Assembly (NCBI GenBank): GCA_016839995.1
Contig: JAEOTD010000055.1
Coordinates: 1 to 60,350, forward strand
DNA from: Candidatus Hermodarchaeota archaeon
Lineage (GTDB): Archaea > Asgardarchaeota > Hermodarchaeia > Hermodarchaeales > Hermodarchaeaceae
Length of the DNA stretch: 60,350 nucleotides
Direction: 5' to 3'
Below, piece after piece: positions 1-8,555 of this stretch. The notes under the pieces were generated by a model. That model was given only the letters and a program-made list of their open reading frames with translations. It was not told where the DNA came from and searched no databases. Made by a program: the position numbers and the translations under genes. The first letter of the stretch is position 1. Every line of letters starts with the position of its first letter.

Positions 1-2
1 AA

Positions 3-308
3 ACCTCATTTCGCCCCGATAAATACCACTACTTCGTTGAGGAAGCCGCAAGACGGCGATTAAGTGGATTAACACCCGATCGGATTCTGCATGAAGTGCC
101 CGAAGATATTTTCCTCCATGATCTGGGCAGAATGTATGAATTGGTGTATAGTCTCTCACAGGACCTTATTCGGGAGTATGCCATTCTCGTCGATGTCACC
201 GGTGGCGGGAAAGTCTGTGCATTGGCTTTGTATCAGCTTGCCATCGAATTTGATTTACCCTGTATTTTTGTCACCGAATTAGGTACCGTGACGTGGATGC
301 GCCGCTAA
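3..308 (+). CDS. C-terminal part of a CARF/Rossmann-like protein (5' end outside window)
   Basis: The reading frame is open from the window edge to a TAA at 306-308, so only about the last 101 residues are present. Near the end lies a hydrophobic strand followed by a glycine-rich turn and a helix (ILVDVTGGGKVCALALY). This resembles the conserved strand-turn-helix of CARF-type ligand-sensing domains (hhNhTGGTK-like). There is no catalytic domain or HTH in the visible part. It is convergent with comB and overlaps its stop by 4 nt. The family call is inference from one motif; it could be another Rossmann-like fold. Confidence 0.45.
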   Translation, partial: TSFRPDKYHYFVEEAARRRLSGLTPDRILHEVPEDIFLHDLGRMYELVYSLSQDLIREYAILVDVTGGGKVCALALYQLAIEFDLPCIFVTELGTVTWMRR

Positions 309-1018
309 TCCGATGAGGGATAGGGGATAAACCCTCCTTTGTGGAGAATTGGTGTAATTTTGTAGCGGTTAGGTTGAGCACAAAAATGGATGTCCTCTTC
401 ATAGCCGGCTTGGACTAAAAGGCTGCCATGTCGGGTCACCAAGAGCTCACGGGCTAGGTCTCCAACATCAGCATACCCGGGAGGACCGTCGGGATCCCGA
501 AGGCGTATCATGATTTGATAAGAGGTAAAGTCATCTTCCGCCGCAATTCCTTGCATACTTCCTGCTGAAATCACCGAGATAGGCTGTCCCTGCTTTGATG
601 AAAGGTGGAGGGCGGTATTGGCAACGTGATCAATGTTCAAAAAGGCTCCAACGAGGATGGTGGCCGATTCTGGCGGTTTGCCCAGGGTTCGTGTGAAATT
701 ACTGGTTGTGAGGATAATTGGGCGTCCTTGGATACGATCGGTGAGGAAGCTTCGTGGTGAATTTCCATAATCAAAGCCTGCTGGAGGGTGTGCGGCTCTT
801 TCGCCGGCAAGAAATCCGTCGGGGTAATGATAGATGCGTTCTCGTGCTTCTTCTACGGTGGGAACAGGTATGATTTGTGATGCGCCGTTGCCCAGGGCGG
901 TAATGATGGTGCTACTTGCCCGCAAGACATCAACAAGGATTATCACATGGTGTTGCTTGACGGCGTCAGCAAGAGCTTGTGGTCCGGAACCATGGGCCAC
1001 CAAATCAGAATCTGACAT
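305..1018 (-). CDS. comB: 2-phosphosulfolactate phosphatase (ComB family)
   Basis: The family hydrolyses 2-phosphosulfolactate to sulfolactate, a step of coenzyme M synthesis. The 237-residue length is normal for the family. Visible hallmarks are the strand VDVLRASSTI at residues 29-38 (Asp and Arg of the active site), a PVPTVEEA segment at 51-58, and GER plus GFDYGNSP at 72-88. No other coenzyme M gene (comA, comC, comDE) is in the window. ComB homologues also occur in non-methanogens, so the true substrate here is uncertain although the family is clear. Confidence 0.85.
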   Translation of the reverse strand: MSDSDLVAHGSGPQALADAVKQHHVIILVDVLRASSTIITALGNGASQIIPVPTVEEARERIYHYPDGFLAGERAAHPPAGFDYGNSPRSFLTDRIQGRPIILTTSNFTRTLGKPPESATILVGAFLNIDHVANTALHLSSKQGQPISVISAGSMQGIAAEDDFTSYQIMIRLRDPDGPPGYADVGDLARELLVTRHGSLLVQAGYEEDIHFCAQPNRYKITPILHKGGFIPYPSSD

Positions 1019-1048
1019 GATAGGGTACGCTTCCTTAATTTGTCTGGT

Positions 1049-1681
1049 TTAAGGTTTTGGAAAAACCATCCCTTGGAGTTCACGACGATAATAGAGGGTC
1101 CGATAAGCAACGGTTAGATGACTGAGAATCGCAACAACCAAGAGCCCCAGATAGAACCCAGGAGGATAAAGCACCGTGATACAACTTGCCACCACAAGAA
1201 TGAAGAGCCTTTCTGATCGAGCGGCCAACCCAACATCAGTATCAGTTACACCAGCGGCTTGGGCGCGACTCCGGGCATAGCTCACCAAGATTACGCCGAT
1301 CACTGCCGCAGTGACCCACCACCAACTCGGTCCCCACTGGGGAAAGGGATTTGGTAACCATAGAAACGGTAACAGGACAACCACATCAGCAACCCGATCC
1401 AACAAGGAATCCAGAAACCCGCCACTAAGGGAGGTTTGATTGGTCTGCCGGGCAACTTCGCCATCCACCCCATCTAATAGCCCAGCAATAAATACCAAGA
1501 TTCCGTAGATAAGGATCCACCAGTAGAGAGTGAGGAGAAGGGCAGCAAGACAAGCAACGAAAAACGCCAGAGCACTAATCATATTGGGCGAGAATCGGAG
1601 CCGAATGAACCCACGGGCAAGTCTTCGAACGAGGGATTTGAAAACCCGGCGAAGACGAAAACGTGAAGGCATCTTAGGCAC
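1049..1681 (-). CDS. CDP-alcohol phosphatidyltransferase family membrane enzyme
   Basis: An integral membrane enzyme that would join a CDP-lipid (CDP-archaeol) or CDP-polyol to an alcohol head group. The family signature D-G-x2-A-R-x8-G-x3-D-x3-D is complete (D73, G74, A77, R78, G87, D91, D95), so both metal-binding aspartates are present. Several hydrophobic segments flank it and a basic N-terminus precedes the first helix. It sits 6 nt downstream of a sugar-1-phosphate nucleotidyltransferase. That pairing resembles archaeal inositol-phosphate lipid (archaetidylinositol phosphate or di-inositol phosphate) systems. The substrate is inferred only from this context. Confidence 0.8.
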   Translation of the reverse strand: MPKMPSRFRLRRVFKSLVRRLARGFIRLRFSPNMISALAFFVACLAALLLTLYWWILIYGILVFIAGLLDGVDGEVARQTNQTSLSGGFLDSLLDRVADVVVLLPFLWLPNPFPQWGPSWWWVTAAVIGVILVSYARSRAQAAGVTDTDVGLAARSERLFILVVASCITVLYPPGFYLGLLVVAILSHLTVAYRTLYYRRELQGMVFPKP

Positions 1682-1687
1682 ATCCAG

Positions 1688-2701
1688 TCAGGTGGAATGA
1701 ACGACATTTCCGTTCGCATCTAAGATGGCTTTGCGTAAGTCAACGTTTGCGGGAACCTCAGTATACGGCAGGGTAATGCATTGAGCGAGCTCAGCGTTTG
1801 CCTGTATAATAGTGGATGCACCAAGGGTAGTTCCATCACGAATGACGCTGTTTTCACCCACCTGAACCTGTGAACCCAACAACACCGGTCCAATTATCCT
1901 TACATCATCTCCTAAAGTAAGGTCAGCGCCTTGCATGGGTCCTTCCAAAGATTGGCCGGCTGGGACATAAGTGCCGGGAGGTAGTGAATCGGAGGACCAC
2001 CCAATGGTTATCAGATGGTGATTCAGCTCAAGAAGCTGAGTTGGTGTATCGATATCACACCACGGAGTATCTGTGATGGGTATCCCTTGAATCATGTTTC
2101 CTGCATCAAGCCATTGACGAATCAGTGAATAGACTGTAGATTTCGAGCGCGGAGTTCCAGGGAGCGGAGGTGCCATCATTACGGCTTTGGTCCGAAACGC
2201 TGGAAGACTTGAATAGTAGTCAGCTAGGACTTCGTCCGATTGACTGATTGCCGAGATATTGCCTGATGCAGCTAGTTGAATTTGAGTGCCCGGTTGTTTC
2301 TTTTGACCATCATAAAGTATGGCCATCTCTGCATGAGTGGATATGAGATGGTTCAGATTAGATGGAGTAATGTAGAGATCCCCGGGAACCAAAATGAATG
2401 ATTCTCGTGCAGAAAGATGACGAATAGCAGCCTGAAAGGAGGCTAGAGGTCCCCTTTCCCAACCCGTGGACACAACAGGTTTCAGTAAACACGAACCACG
2501 AATTGTCTCTAGGAATTGGCGTAATTGCTCCCCGGCATAACCCGTTGTCACAATGATTTCAGTACAGCCTGCTTGAGCTAGCGCCGTGATGAGATGTTCG
2601 ATTATTGGACGATTAGCGAGGGGTAGCAAGGGTTTAGGTATAGAGTCAGTTAAAGGTTGGAACCGCATTCCACGACCACTAGCAAGGATAATTGCTTGCA
2701 A
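1688..2701 (-). CDS. Sugar-/polyol-phosphate nucleotidyltransferase with C-terminal beta-helix repeats
   Basis: The N-terminal nucleotidyltransferase fold opens with the nucleotide-binding loop ASGRGMRFQPLT followed by PKPLLPLANRPII (residues 7-32), the conserved start of glucose-1-phosphate thymidylyl/uridylyltransferases. From about residue 245 the chain turns into hexapeptide-like repeats (DDVRIIGPVLLGSQVQVGE) of a left-handed beta helix. It is probably co-transcribed with the downstream phosphatidyltransferase, so it may supply the activated head group (for example CDP-inositol). Nucleotide and sugar specificity cannot be read from the sequence. Confidence 0.8.
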   Translation of the reverse strand: MQAIILASGRGMRFQPLTDSIPKPLLPLANRPIIEHLITALAQAGCTEIIVTTGYAGEQLRQFLETIRGSCLLKPVVSTGWERGPLASFQAAIRHLSARESFILVPGDLYITPSNLNHLISTHAEMAILYDGQKKQPGTQIQLAASGNISAISQSDEVLADYYSSLPAFRTKAVMMAPPLPGTPRSKSTVYSLIRQWLDAGNMIQGIPITDTPWCDIDTPTQLLELNHHLITIGWSSDSLPPGTYVPAGQSLEGPMQGADLTLGDDVRIIGPVLLGSQVQVGENSVIRDGTTLGASTIIQANAELAQCITLPYTEVPANVDLRKAILDANGNVVHST

Positions 2702-2764
2702 CGATAAGACCTCGAACAGATTTTAGGCTAGAATGTCTTCTACATTGGTGGTGGCAATTGAAAA

Positions 2765-3409
2765 ATGATGAGGCAACACAGGATTGACCCAGAAAACCCG
2801 GATGTTCACGTGATTCAAGAGGTTGCAACTCTAATCAGGGAAGGAAAAGTGGTGATAATCCCCACAGACACCGCTTATGGCTTAACCGGGAACCCTTCTG
2901 ATGCCCCAGCGGTTCAGCGGATCTTAACGATTAAAAATCGAGTGGCAAAACTGGGTATGCCCCTTCTTGCGGTGAATCGCACTCAAATCCAAGATCTTGT
3001 CACCTTACCTCCCCAAGCAGAAGCCCTAACCGCTGAATATTGGCCTGGAGCACTGACCATCATTGCACCAGCTTGTCGCGAATTTCCTACCGGCATACTG
3101 GGACCTCAGATGTCCCTTGCGGTTCGTATTCCAGCTCATCCTGTAACCCTTGCGGTGATTCGTGCAACTGGAACGGCAATCATCGGAACCAGTGCGAACA
3201 AACCACACCAGCCCAGTCCTCGAACCGCTGATGCAGCAGCGGCTCAACTGGGGGATCAGGTGGACTATATTCTCGACGCTGGACCCACACACCACACAGC
3301 CGATTCCACCATCATCAATTTCACTACAGATCCCCCTGAAATCATTCGCGAAGGCGCAATCTCCCGGTCAGTCCTTGAAAGATTGTTGAAAACTGCAAAT
3401 CGCGAGTAA
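2765..3409 (+). CDS. sua5: L-threonylcarbamoyladenylate synthase (Sua5/YrdC)
   Basis: Makes threonylcarbamoyl-AMP from threonine, bicarbonate and ATP, the first step of tRNA t6A37 modification. The 214-residue protein is a single YrdC domain: the conserved IIPTDTAYGLTGN (residues 31-43), the IKNR stretch, the WPGALT strand and the SANKPHQPS loop are all visible. It lacks the extra C-terminal Sua5 domain found in longer members. The partner enzymes Cgi121, Pcc1, Bud32 and Kae1 are all encoded further along this window. Two adjacent ATGs (2765, 2768) are possible starts. Confidence 0.92.
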   Translation: MMRQHRIDPENPDVHVIQEVATLIREGKVVIIPTDTAYGLTGNPSDAPAVQRILTIKNRVAKLGMPLLAVNRTQIQDLVTLPPQAEALTAEYWPGALTIIAPACREFPTGILGPQMSLAVRIPAHPVTLAVIRATGTAIIGTSANKPHQPSPRTADAAAAQLGDQVDYILDAGPTHHTADSTIINFTTDPPEIIREGAISRSVLERLLKTANRE

Positions 3410-3463
3410 CGATTTTCGACGGTTGCACGGTTCCTGAAGACTTAAAAAAGGACGCGTGCACCC

Positions 3464-4003
3464 ATGAGCCGTATGCTGTCAGTTAATGATAAATTCAACT
3501 TATTGTTATCCTGCCGCCGATTCCAAGAAGCAGAAAGTTGTCAAGAGCTTCGACGCATCATCGACGACGAACCGGACCTCGGATCCTTAGAATGGTGTAA
3601 ACTCACCGGAATTACTTGCCTTGTGGTAGCAAAGCTTGAAGGTGACAGCCACGAGTTTACAACGCGTATTGGCCAGCTTGTTAAAAAAATGCCATGGATA
3701 GTCCGTGATTTGCTCAAGATTCATCCCATTGACCTTGTGGTTGACAGCACACTGGATGCAATTCGTGAAGGAAGTCAAGAACTGGCTAAACGTATGACAA
3801 AAACAGCAAAGTTTCGAATTAATCTCAATCGCCGGGATACAGAATTGGACCGTGATAAGCTTCTCCATGAAATTGCGATTCAATTTCCTGGCAAAGTTGA
3901 TTTGGAAGAGTACGATTGGGTGGTTGCTGTAGAATTTTTAGGACCGGTGACCGGCCTTGCCCTATTGCGTGAGGATGAAATTGTCACCCTTCGTCGACCC
4001 TAA
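3464..4003 (+). CDS. THUMP-domain protein (Tan1/THUMPD1-like)
   Basis: The central and C-terminal part (about residues 60-179) reads as a THUMP RNA-binding domain, with an RINLNRRDTELDRDKL core and the terminal VDLEEYDWVVAVEFLGPVTGLALLR strand pair typical of Tan1/THUMPD1-like proteins. In eukaryotes Tan1 assists Kre33 in tRNA N4-acetylcytidine formation; other THUMP proteins carry methylase or thiolase domains, absent here. At 179 residues it is a stand-alone THUMP protein. A purine-rich stretch (AAAAAAGGA) lies upstream. It overlaps the convergent cgi121 gene by 4 nt. The role in tRNA modification is inferred. Confidence 0.75.
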   Translation: MSRMLSVNDKFNLLLSCRRFQEAESCQELRRIIDDEPDLGSLEWCKLTGITCLVVAKLEGDSHEFTTRIGQLVKKMPWIVRDLLKIHPIDLVVDSTLDAIREGSQELAKRMTKTAKFRINLNRRDTELDRDKLLHEIAIQFPGKVDLEEYDWVVAVEFLGPVTGLALLREDEIVTLRRP

Positions 4004-4599
4004 CGAGCAATAGCCAGGAGCGCACAACGATCATAGACGAGTTTCTGTAAAGCATCCCATCGTTCTTTTTGTTGTGGCGATGGACAAATCGCTTCCAGTT
4101 CTTCATCTGGAATCTGAAAGACGGATTGAATCATCTGAGCCTTTTTTGCCGTACTTAAGAGTAAAACCGAAGGATCATCGGTTACCTCAGCAAGTTTCAA
4201 GAAATCCTGATGAGTAGATTCCAGCTCCGCGGCATTGGAATTTGTAAGAACCCCCCCAAACCGTCGAGAGGATTCAGACACGCCAAGGAGTTTTAACGCT
4301 TGCGAGATTTGGCGTTGTGCAGCAGCAAACCTTAGAATTTCCATTTGTCTGGTGGAAGCCCGGTTAGAATTTCGACTAAAGGCGGTAAGAGCATGAATTG
4401 TGGCGAAGAGCAAATGATCGGCTCCCGCTACATAGTCAGCATCAACAATAAGAAAAGCGAACTCTGGGCTTGCTGTTAACTGTTGAGTAATGCCAGTGAT
4501 GGCATCCGCGGTTAGGGATTTTGATCGAGTACATCCAAAGATTCCAACTTGATGAGGGGAAGTCCCGATGAACACTTCTTGCACAATGAGGGGAGCCAT
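4000..4599 (-). CDS. cgi121: KEOPS complex subunit Cgi121
   Basis: Cgi121 binds Bud32 and recruits the tRNA 3' end in the KEOPS t6A machinery. The diagnostic region is DADYVAGADHLLFATIHALTAF, then a helix and QMEILRFAAAQRQISQALKLLGV (about residues 52-106), which matches the Cgi121/TPRKB core. At 199 residues it is somewhat longer than usual archaeal Cgi121, with extra sequence after the core. It stands apart from the other KEOPS genes (pcc1 at 8.5 kb, bud32 and kae1 at 25-27 kb) and next to the sua5/THUMP pair. Confidence 0.85.
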   Translation of the reverse strand: MAPLIVQEVFIGTSPHQVGIFGCTRSKSLTADAITGITQQLTASPEFAFLIVDADYVAGADHLLFATIHALTAFSRNSNRASTRQMEILRFAAAQRQISQALKLLGVSESSRRFGGVLTNSNAAELESTHQDFLKLAEVTDDPSVLLLSTAKKAQMIQSVFQIPDEELEAICPSPQQKERWDALQKLVYDRCALLAIAR

Positions 4600-4637
4600 T
4601 TGATAATACCACCTAGCAGGGAAATGAATCTAAATAC

Positions 4638-5429
4638 TTAGAAGGGCAAACCCCAGAAAAACCAATCTGGTAAGAGATAGGGAAACTGAATCTGAACAAC
4701 GAACGCAACATAAAGCACAAAGGCGAGGGCTAGAATTGTGAGTAACATCATAGTGTAATCGCGTTTTCGGAGTTTAAGATCATGAAGACTCGTACGAGTA
4801 GCCGTGGATCCGAAGGCGCGAGATTCTAAACTTTCGGCGACTTGAAGGGCACGGCGAATGGAACTAACAATAATTGGGATGAGAATAGGGACATAGTTGC
4901 GAACCTTCTGAAAGACATTACCCCGTTCTAGTTCCAGACCACGGGACATCTGAGCATCACGGATGGTTTCTGTTTCAGTGGCTATTGTGGGTACATAGCG
5001 CACAGCCATGGAAAATGCAAAGGCAAACTCATAGGGGATACGCATTTTGATTAGAGCTAGAGCAAAATCATCAGGATGCACGGTTAAGAAAAAAAGAGAG
5101 AATGCCGTCATGAGGGCAACGAGTCGGAGAACTGTTGAGATAGCAAAGGAGAAGGAGATGAAAAATGAATTGATGATTAGGATAAACCCAGCCAGGTAGG
5201 CTAGTCCCTGAAGGCTTTTGAGCCATTGACGGGTTGACCGGGCTAGGAGAATGAAAGGGAGCATGGAAAGTAAAACAAGGAGAAGCGGGATGATTTGGAG
5301 AAAGAGCATTCCGATGATGGAAAAGCTCACCGCCATAAAGAACGTGGTTCGAGGATCGAGGCGATGCATGAAGGTGTCTTTTTGTTTGAACCGGAATGCT
5401 TCAAAGATTGCTGCCATACCTTTTTTCAC
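4638..5429 (-). CDS. ecfT: ECF transporter transmembrane (T) component EcfT
   Basis: Couples ATP hydrolysis by the two EcfA subunits to movement of a substrate-binding S component in vitamin or metal uptake. The 263-residue protein has four to six hydrophobic segments. The two cytoplasmic coupling motifs are present: AQMSRGLELERG (A-x-S-R-G form) and ESLESRAFGS (the second S-R-A-F-G form). It is the last gene of a three-gene operon, overlapping the upstream ecfA by 4 nt. No S component is adjacent, so this looks like a shared (group II) energising module. Confidence 0.9.
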   Translation of the reverse strand: MKKGMAAIFEAFRFKQKDTFMHRLDPRTTFFMAVSFSIIGMLFLQIIPLLLVLLSMLPFILLARSTRQWLKSLQGLAYLAGFILIINSFFISFSFAISTVLRLVALMTAFSLFFLTVHPDDFALALIKMRIPYEFAFAFSMAVRYVPTIATETETIRDAQMSRGLELERGNVFQKVRNYVPILIPIIVSSIRRALQVAESLESRAFGSTATRTSLHDLKLRKRDYTMMLLTILALAFVLYVAFVVQIQFPYLLPDWFFWGLPF

Positions 5430-6253
5430 CTCTGCCTCCGGAGTAACTGGTTGACCGCTTCAGCGGCCGCGGCAATTGTTGTCACGTCAGTTGGAAAGTT
5501 GGGGAATTCTTTAGCAAGTTGATGAGCTAATTGCGTTAGCTGGGGTGGTAGCAGTCGGGCGCGATCTAAAATTCGGGGATTACTGAGAATGTGGGTTGGC
5601 AATCCATCGGCAATGAGTTGCCCTTGGGAGAGCACGAGGAGTCGGTCAACTGCTTTTACTGCAAATTCCACATCGTGGGTCACTAACAATAGAATATGTT
5701 CAGGGTCGCGAAATGTGTCCATGAATGTGAGAAGTTTTTCTTTTTGTAATGCATCTTGAGCCTGGGTGGGTTCATCTAAAATCAAGATTTGGGGTTCGAC
5801 GCAAAGCACAGAGGCTAGCGCTAGTCGTTTTCTTTCTCCTCCACTTAGTAAGAACGGGGATTGGTCCTGATACCGAGTGAGTTCGAATAATTCTAAATAC
5901 CGGGCAACACGATCATCGATTTCATCTTTAGAGAAATCAAGGTTACGCAAAGCGAAGGCAACTTCCGCTTGTAAGGTGTCCGCGAATAGCTGATGGTCTG
6001 CATTTTGAAAGACAAATCCAATTTTTCTCGCAAGTTGAGCAGTGGATGTTTCTCGTGTATCGATTCCATCGACATACACGGTGCCAGTGGTGGGTTTTAA
6101 CAGGCCGTTGATTTGTTTAACCAGAGTGGTTTTACCTGCACCATTTTCGCCCATGAGCCCCACAACTTGCCCCGGTTCTAGTTCTAAACTGAGATTACGG
6201 AGAACCGGGTGACCGGGTTCAAATTCGAAGCCGACGTTTTCGAATATAATCAA
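5426..6253 (-). CDS. ecfA: ECF transporter ATPase EcfA (second copy)
   Basis: A cytoplasmic ABC ATPase driving the ECF transporter. It has Walker A GENGAGKTT (residues 35-43), a Q-loop region VFQNADHQLF, the signature LLSGGERKRLALA, Walker B ILILDEP and the switch histidine in LLVTHD. The D-loop region reads DEPTQAQD instead of the usual DEPTAGLD, a modest oddity. It pairs with the upstream EcfA paralogue as a heterodimer. Start and stop codons overlap the neighbours by 4 nt on both sides, indicating tight translational coupling. Confidence 0.92.
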   Translation of the reverse strand: MIIFENVGFEFEPGHPVLRNLSLELEPGQVVGLMGENGAGKTTLVKQINGLLKPTTGTVYVDGIDTRETSTAQLARKIGFVFQNADHQLFADTLQAEVAFALRNLDFSKDEIDDRVARYLELFELTRYQDQSPFLLSGGERKRLALASVLCVEPQILILDEPTQAQDALQKEKLLTFMDTFRDPEHILLLVTHDVEFAVKAVDRLLVLSQGQLIADGLPTHILSNPRILDRARLLPPQLTQLAHQLAKEFPNFPTDVTTIAAAAEAVNQLLRRQR

Positions 6254-7089
6254 CGTCGAACCTCCTTGAGTACCGTTCTCAGGGCATCTTCAACGGATAA
6301 GGGAATCGTGGAGCGGATTTGGGGATTCTCTATCTGTTGTAATAGCTGGATCATCCGGGGGACAGCTACTCCAATTTGCGAAACCCGAGGATTATTGAAC
6401 ACTTCTCCAGGTGGTCCTTTTGCAATTAGTGTTCCTTGTTCGAGGACAAGAAGTTCCTGGATATGTGGTAGCACTAGCTCTAACCGGTGCTCAATGAGTA
6501 AGACGGTTAGTTGCATTGTTTGGTTGAGCTGAGCAATGAGTTGTAAGATTTCAAAGGCCGATAAGGGGTCAAGGTTTGCTGTGGGCTCATCCAAAACAAG
6601 GATATCAGGCTGAAGGGCTAACACCGCAGCAATAGCCACACGTTGTTGTTCACCACCTGAGAGCTCATAGGGGGCTTTGTACCGGAGATCTTCAAGATGA
6701 TGTTGCTGAAGGAGCGTTTCAACTCGGTGGCGAATTTCTTCTCGAGGTACCCCAAGGTTCTCAGGTCCGAATGCTAGCTCACGCTCCACAGTAGGTGCCA
6801 CTAGCTGATTCTCTGGATTTTGAAATACAAGGCCCACTTTTTGTGCCAGTTCATGCGCTTGATGGTCTTGGGAGTTTAACCCCTGAACGATGACCGATCC
6901 GTCCAATACACCTGGATGAAAATGAGGAATCAGGCCATTCAAACAACGAGCAAGGGTGGTTTTCCCACAGCCGCTAGGTCCCACAAGCCCAAAGAAAGCA
7001 CCCTGGGGAATTGAGAGTGTGATATCGTTGAGCACTTTGGTGTCAGAACCAGAATAAGTGAAAGAAAGCTGGTCGATTTCAATGCTCAC
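6250..7089 (-). CDS. ecfA: ECF transporter ATPase EcfA (first copy)
   Basis: First gene of the EcfA-EcfA-EcfT operon. It has Walker A GPSGCGKTT (residues 37-45), Q-loop VFQNPENQLVAPTV, signature ELSGGEQQRVAIA, Walker B ILVLDEPTANLDP and switch histidine LLIEHRLE, all intact. The Q-loop form FQNPENQ is typical of ECF rather than ordinary importer ATPases. It lies 6 nt downstream of the DHH gene, so it may be read through from the exosome superoperon. Confidence 0.92.
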   Translation of the reverse strand: MSIEIDQLSFTYSGSDTKVLNDITLSIPQGAFFGLVGPSGCGKTTLARCLNGLIPHFHPGVLDGSVIVQGLNSQDHQAHELAQKVGLVFQNPENQLVAPTVERELAFGPENLGVPREEIRHRVETLLQQHHLEDLRYKAPYELSGGEQQRVAIAAVLALQPDILVLDEPTANLDPLSAFEILQLIAQLNQTMQLTVLLIEHRLELVLPHIQELLVLEQGTLIAKGPPGEVFNNPRVSQIGVAVPRMIQLLQQIENPQIRSTIPLSVEDALRTVLKEVRR

Positions 7090-7095
7090 ACTATG

Positions 7096-8148
7096 TCACC
7101 CATCAGCACCTTGATCAGAGGTCAGCTGGGATTGGGCACGATGAGCCTTTAGAGTTTTCCGGAGTAATTGGAGTGCAATCCCCAATGCATGATCACTGGA
7201 TGCAACACCATTAGCCCCTGCTGCGGAAGGATGGCCACCCCCTGCACCTCCAATCAGTTCACCCAAGGGTTCCATGACATCTCGTGCAAGATCAAGACCC
7301 CGTTCTCGATGTACGGCCAGTGTAGCTCGGGAACTAATTCGAACTTCGTCCTTTTTCACGGCGCAAGCAATCGCAATATCAGCGCCTAGCCCGATTAGGG
7401 CCCGGCAAGCACTCGCTTCGTAAGAGCGAATATTTGTTGCGGCAATAAGCAAATCAAATTCATCATACACAACTACACGTTGGGCAGCCTTTAGCCGAGC
7501 AACACGTTCCGATTTATCTAAAGGTGTTGATAAAAGCTTCAATACCTGATTATAGTCAGCACCATTTTGAAGCAGCGTGAGGAAATTTGCAAAGGTGCTT
7601 TGCACCGCAATATGAAAGTGTCGAGAATCATACACGAGCCCACAGGCTAGCTGGGATGCTGCATCGGCAGGCATGGCATGAGAACTTTCCTTCCAGAGAC
7701 GCAGGATTAGTTCAGCAGTTGACCGGATTTGGTCATCAAAGAGAGTATAATCAGCTAATTTGGGGAGGTCTTTATGAGGGGTATGATGGTCGACGCAGAA
7801 CACCGAAGTGTCCTTTTTCGGTAGATGCTGGACTAAGTCTCCCATCTGTTCCATGTTATTCAAATCAAGTAAAATCAAGGTGGAGTGAGAGGCAAGATGC
7901 TCAGCAGCTGTAATTTCAATATTGAAAAACGTTGCCACATTATTTGCAGACCGGTTCAGACTTTCAGCAAATATCTGGGAAGTAATGTTTGCCTCCAAAT
8001 GTAACAGTTGAGCTAATGCTGCAGCACTGCCAATGGCATCAGGATCTGCACTTTGATGAAGGATTAACGCAACAGAATCTTTTACCCTCTCTTTTAATGT
8101 GCTAAGGAACTGGGAAGGATTAAGTTGTTTCAAGGATAGTCCCGCCAT
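7096..8148 (-). CDS. DHH/DHHA1 family phosphoesterase
   Basis: A predicted Mn-dependent phosphodiesterase of the NrnA/GdpP-like DHH family that degrades nanoRNA, pAp or cyclic dinucleotides, or acts in RNA turnover. The N-terminal domain has DPDAIGS (residues 35-41) and DHHTPHK (about 119-125), giving the catalytic DxD and DHH motifs. The C-terminal DHHA1 domain ends in GGAGGGHPSAAGANG. It is the distal gene of the exosome superoperon, where DHH genes are common in archaea. The exact substrate is unknown. Confidence 0.85.
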   Translation of the reverse strand: MAGLSLKQLNPSQFLSTLKERVKDSVALILHQSADPDAIGSAAALAQLLHLEANITSQIFAESLNRSANNVATFFNIEITAAEHLASHSTLILLDLNNMEQMGDLVQHLPKKDTSVFCVDHHTPHKDLPKLADYTLFDDQIRSTAELILRLWKESSHAMPADAASQLACGLVYDSRHFHIAVQSTFANFLTLLQNGADYNQVLKLLSTPLDKSERVARLKAAQRVVVYDEFDLLIAATNIRSYEASACRALIGLGADIAIACAVKKDEVRISSRATLAVHRERGLDLARDVMEPLGELIGGAGGGHPSAAGANGVASSDHALGIALQLLRKTLKAHRAQSQLTSDQGADG

Positions 8149-8189
8149 TATCAGGGTTGAATTCTAGGGCGGAATTGCCAAAGGTGTAA

Positions 8190-8555
8190 CTAGCCAGCAG
8201 GAGGGGCTCCTGGTTGTCCAAGCATTCCTCGAAGGGTTTCTTGAAGTGTATCATACTGTTTTCGTAATTGGGTTTCCTGTTTTTCTAGGGATTTTGCTCG
8301 TAACTCTAGGGCTTCAATCTGATCTTTTAGATTCTTGTTTGCCTTGGTCTTAGTGGTTTTAAATAATAGAGGTCCGGAGGCTTGATAGATGACGCTCTTG
8401 GCTGTTAATCCCTTTATTTGCTCTTGGGCATTTTTGGTTTCAGCTAGTTGTTGCTTAACCTGTCGTAAAAGGGCAGTAACATACTGCAAGCTATCCCGAG
8501 TTTGTTGAACCCGTGCAAGCTGCTGACGAACACGTGGTGGAAGCTCTTCACCCAT
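8190..8555 (-). CDS. pfdB: Prefoldin beta subunit
   Basis: The beta subunit of the hexameric prefoldin chaperone, which hands unfolded proteins to the thermosome. The 121-residue sequence is almost entirely heptad coiled coil in two arms (about 5-50 and 70-110) joined by a short beta hairpin, and has the beta-class motif GPLLFKTTKTKA. The start overlaps the end of pcc1 by 8 nt. The order pcc1-pfdB downstream of Brix is the common archaeal order. Confidence 0.93.
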   Translation of the reverse strand: MGEELPPRVRQQLARVQQTRDSLQYVTALLRQVKQQLAETKNAQEQIKGLTAKSVIYQASGPLLFKTTKTKANKNLKDQIEALELRAKSLEKQETQLRKQYDTLQETLRGMLGQPGAPPAG

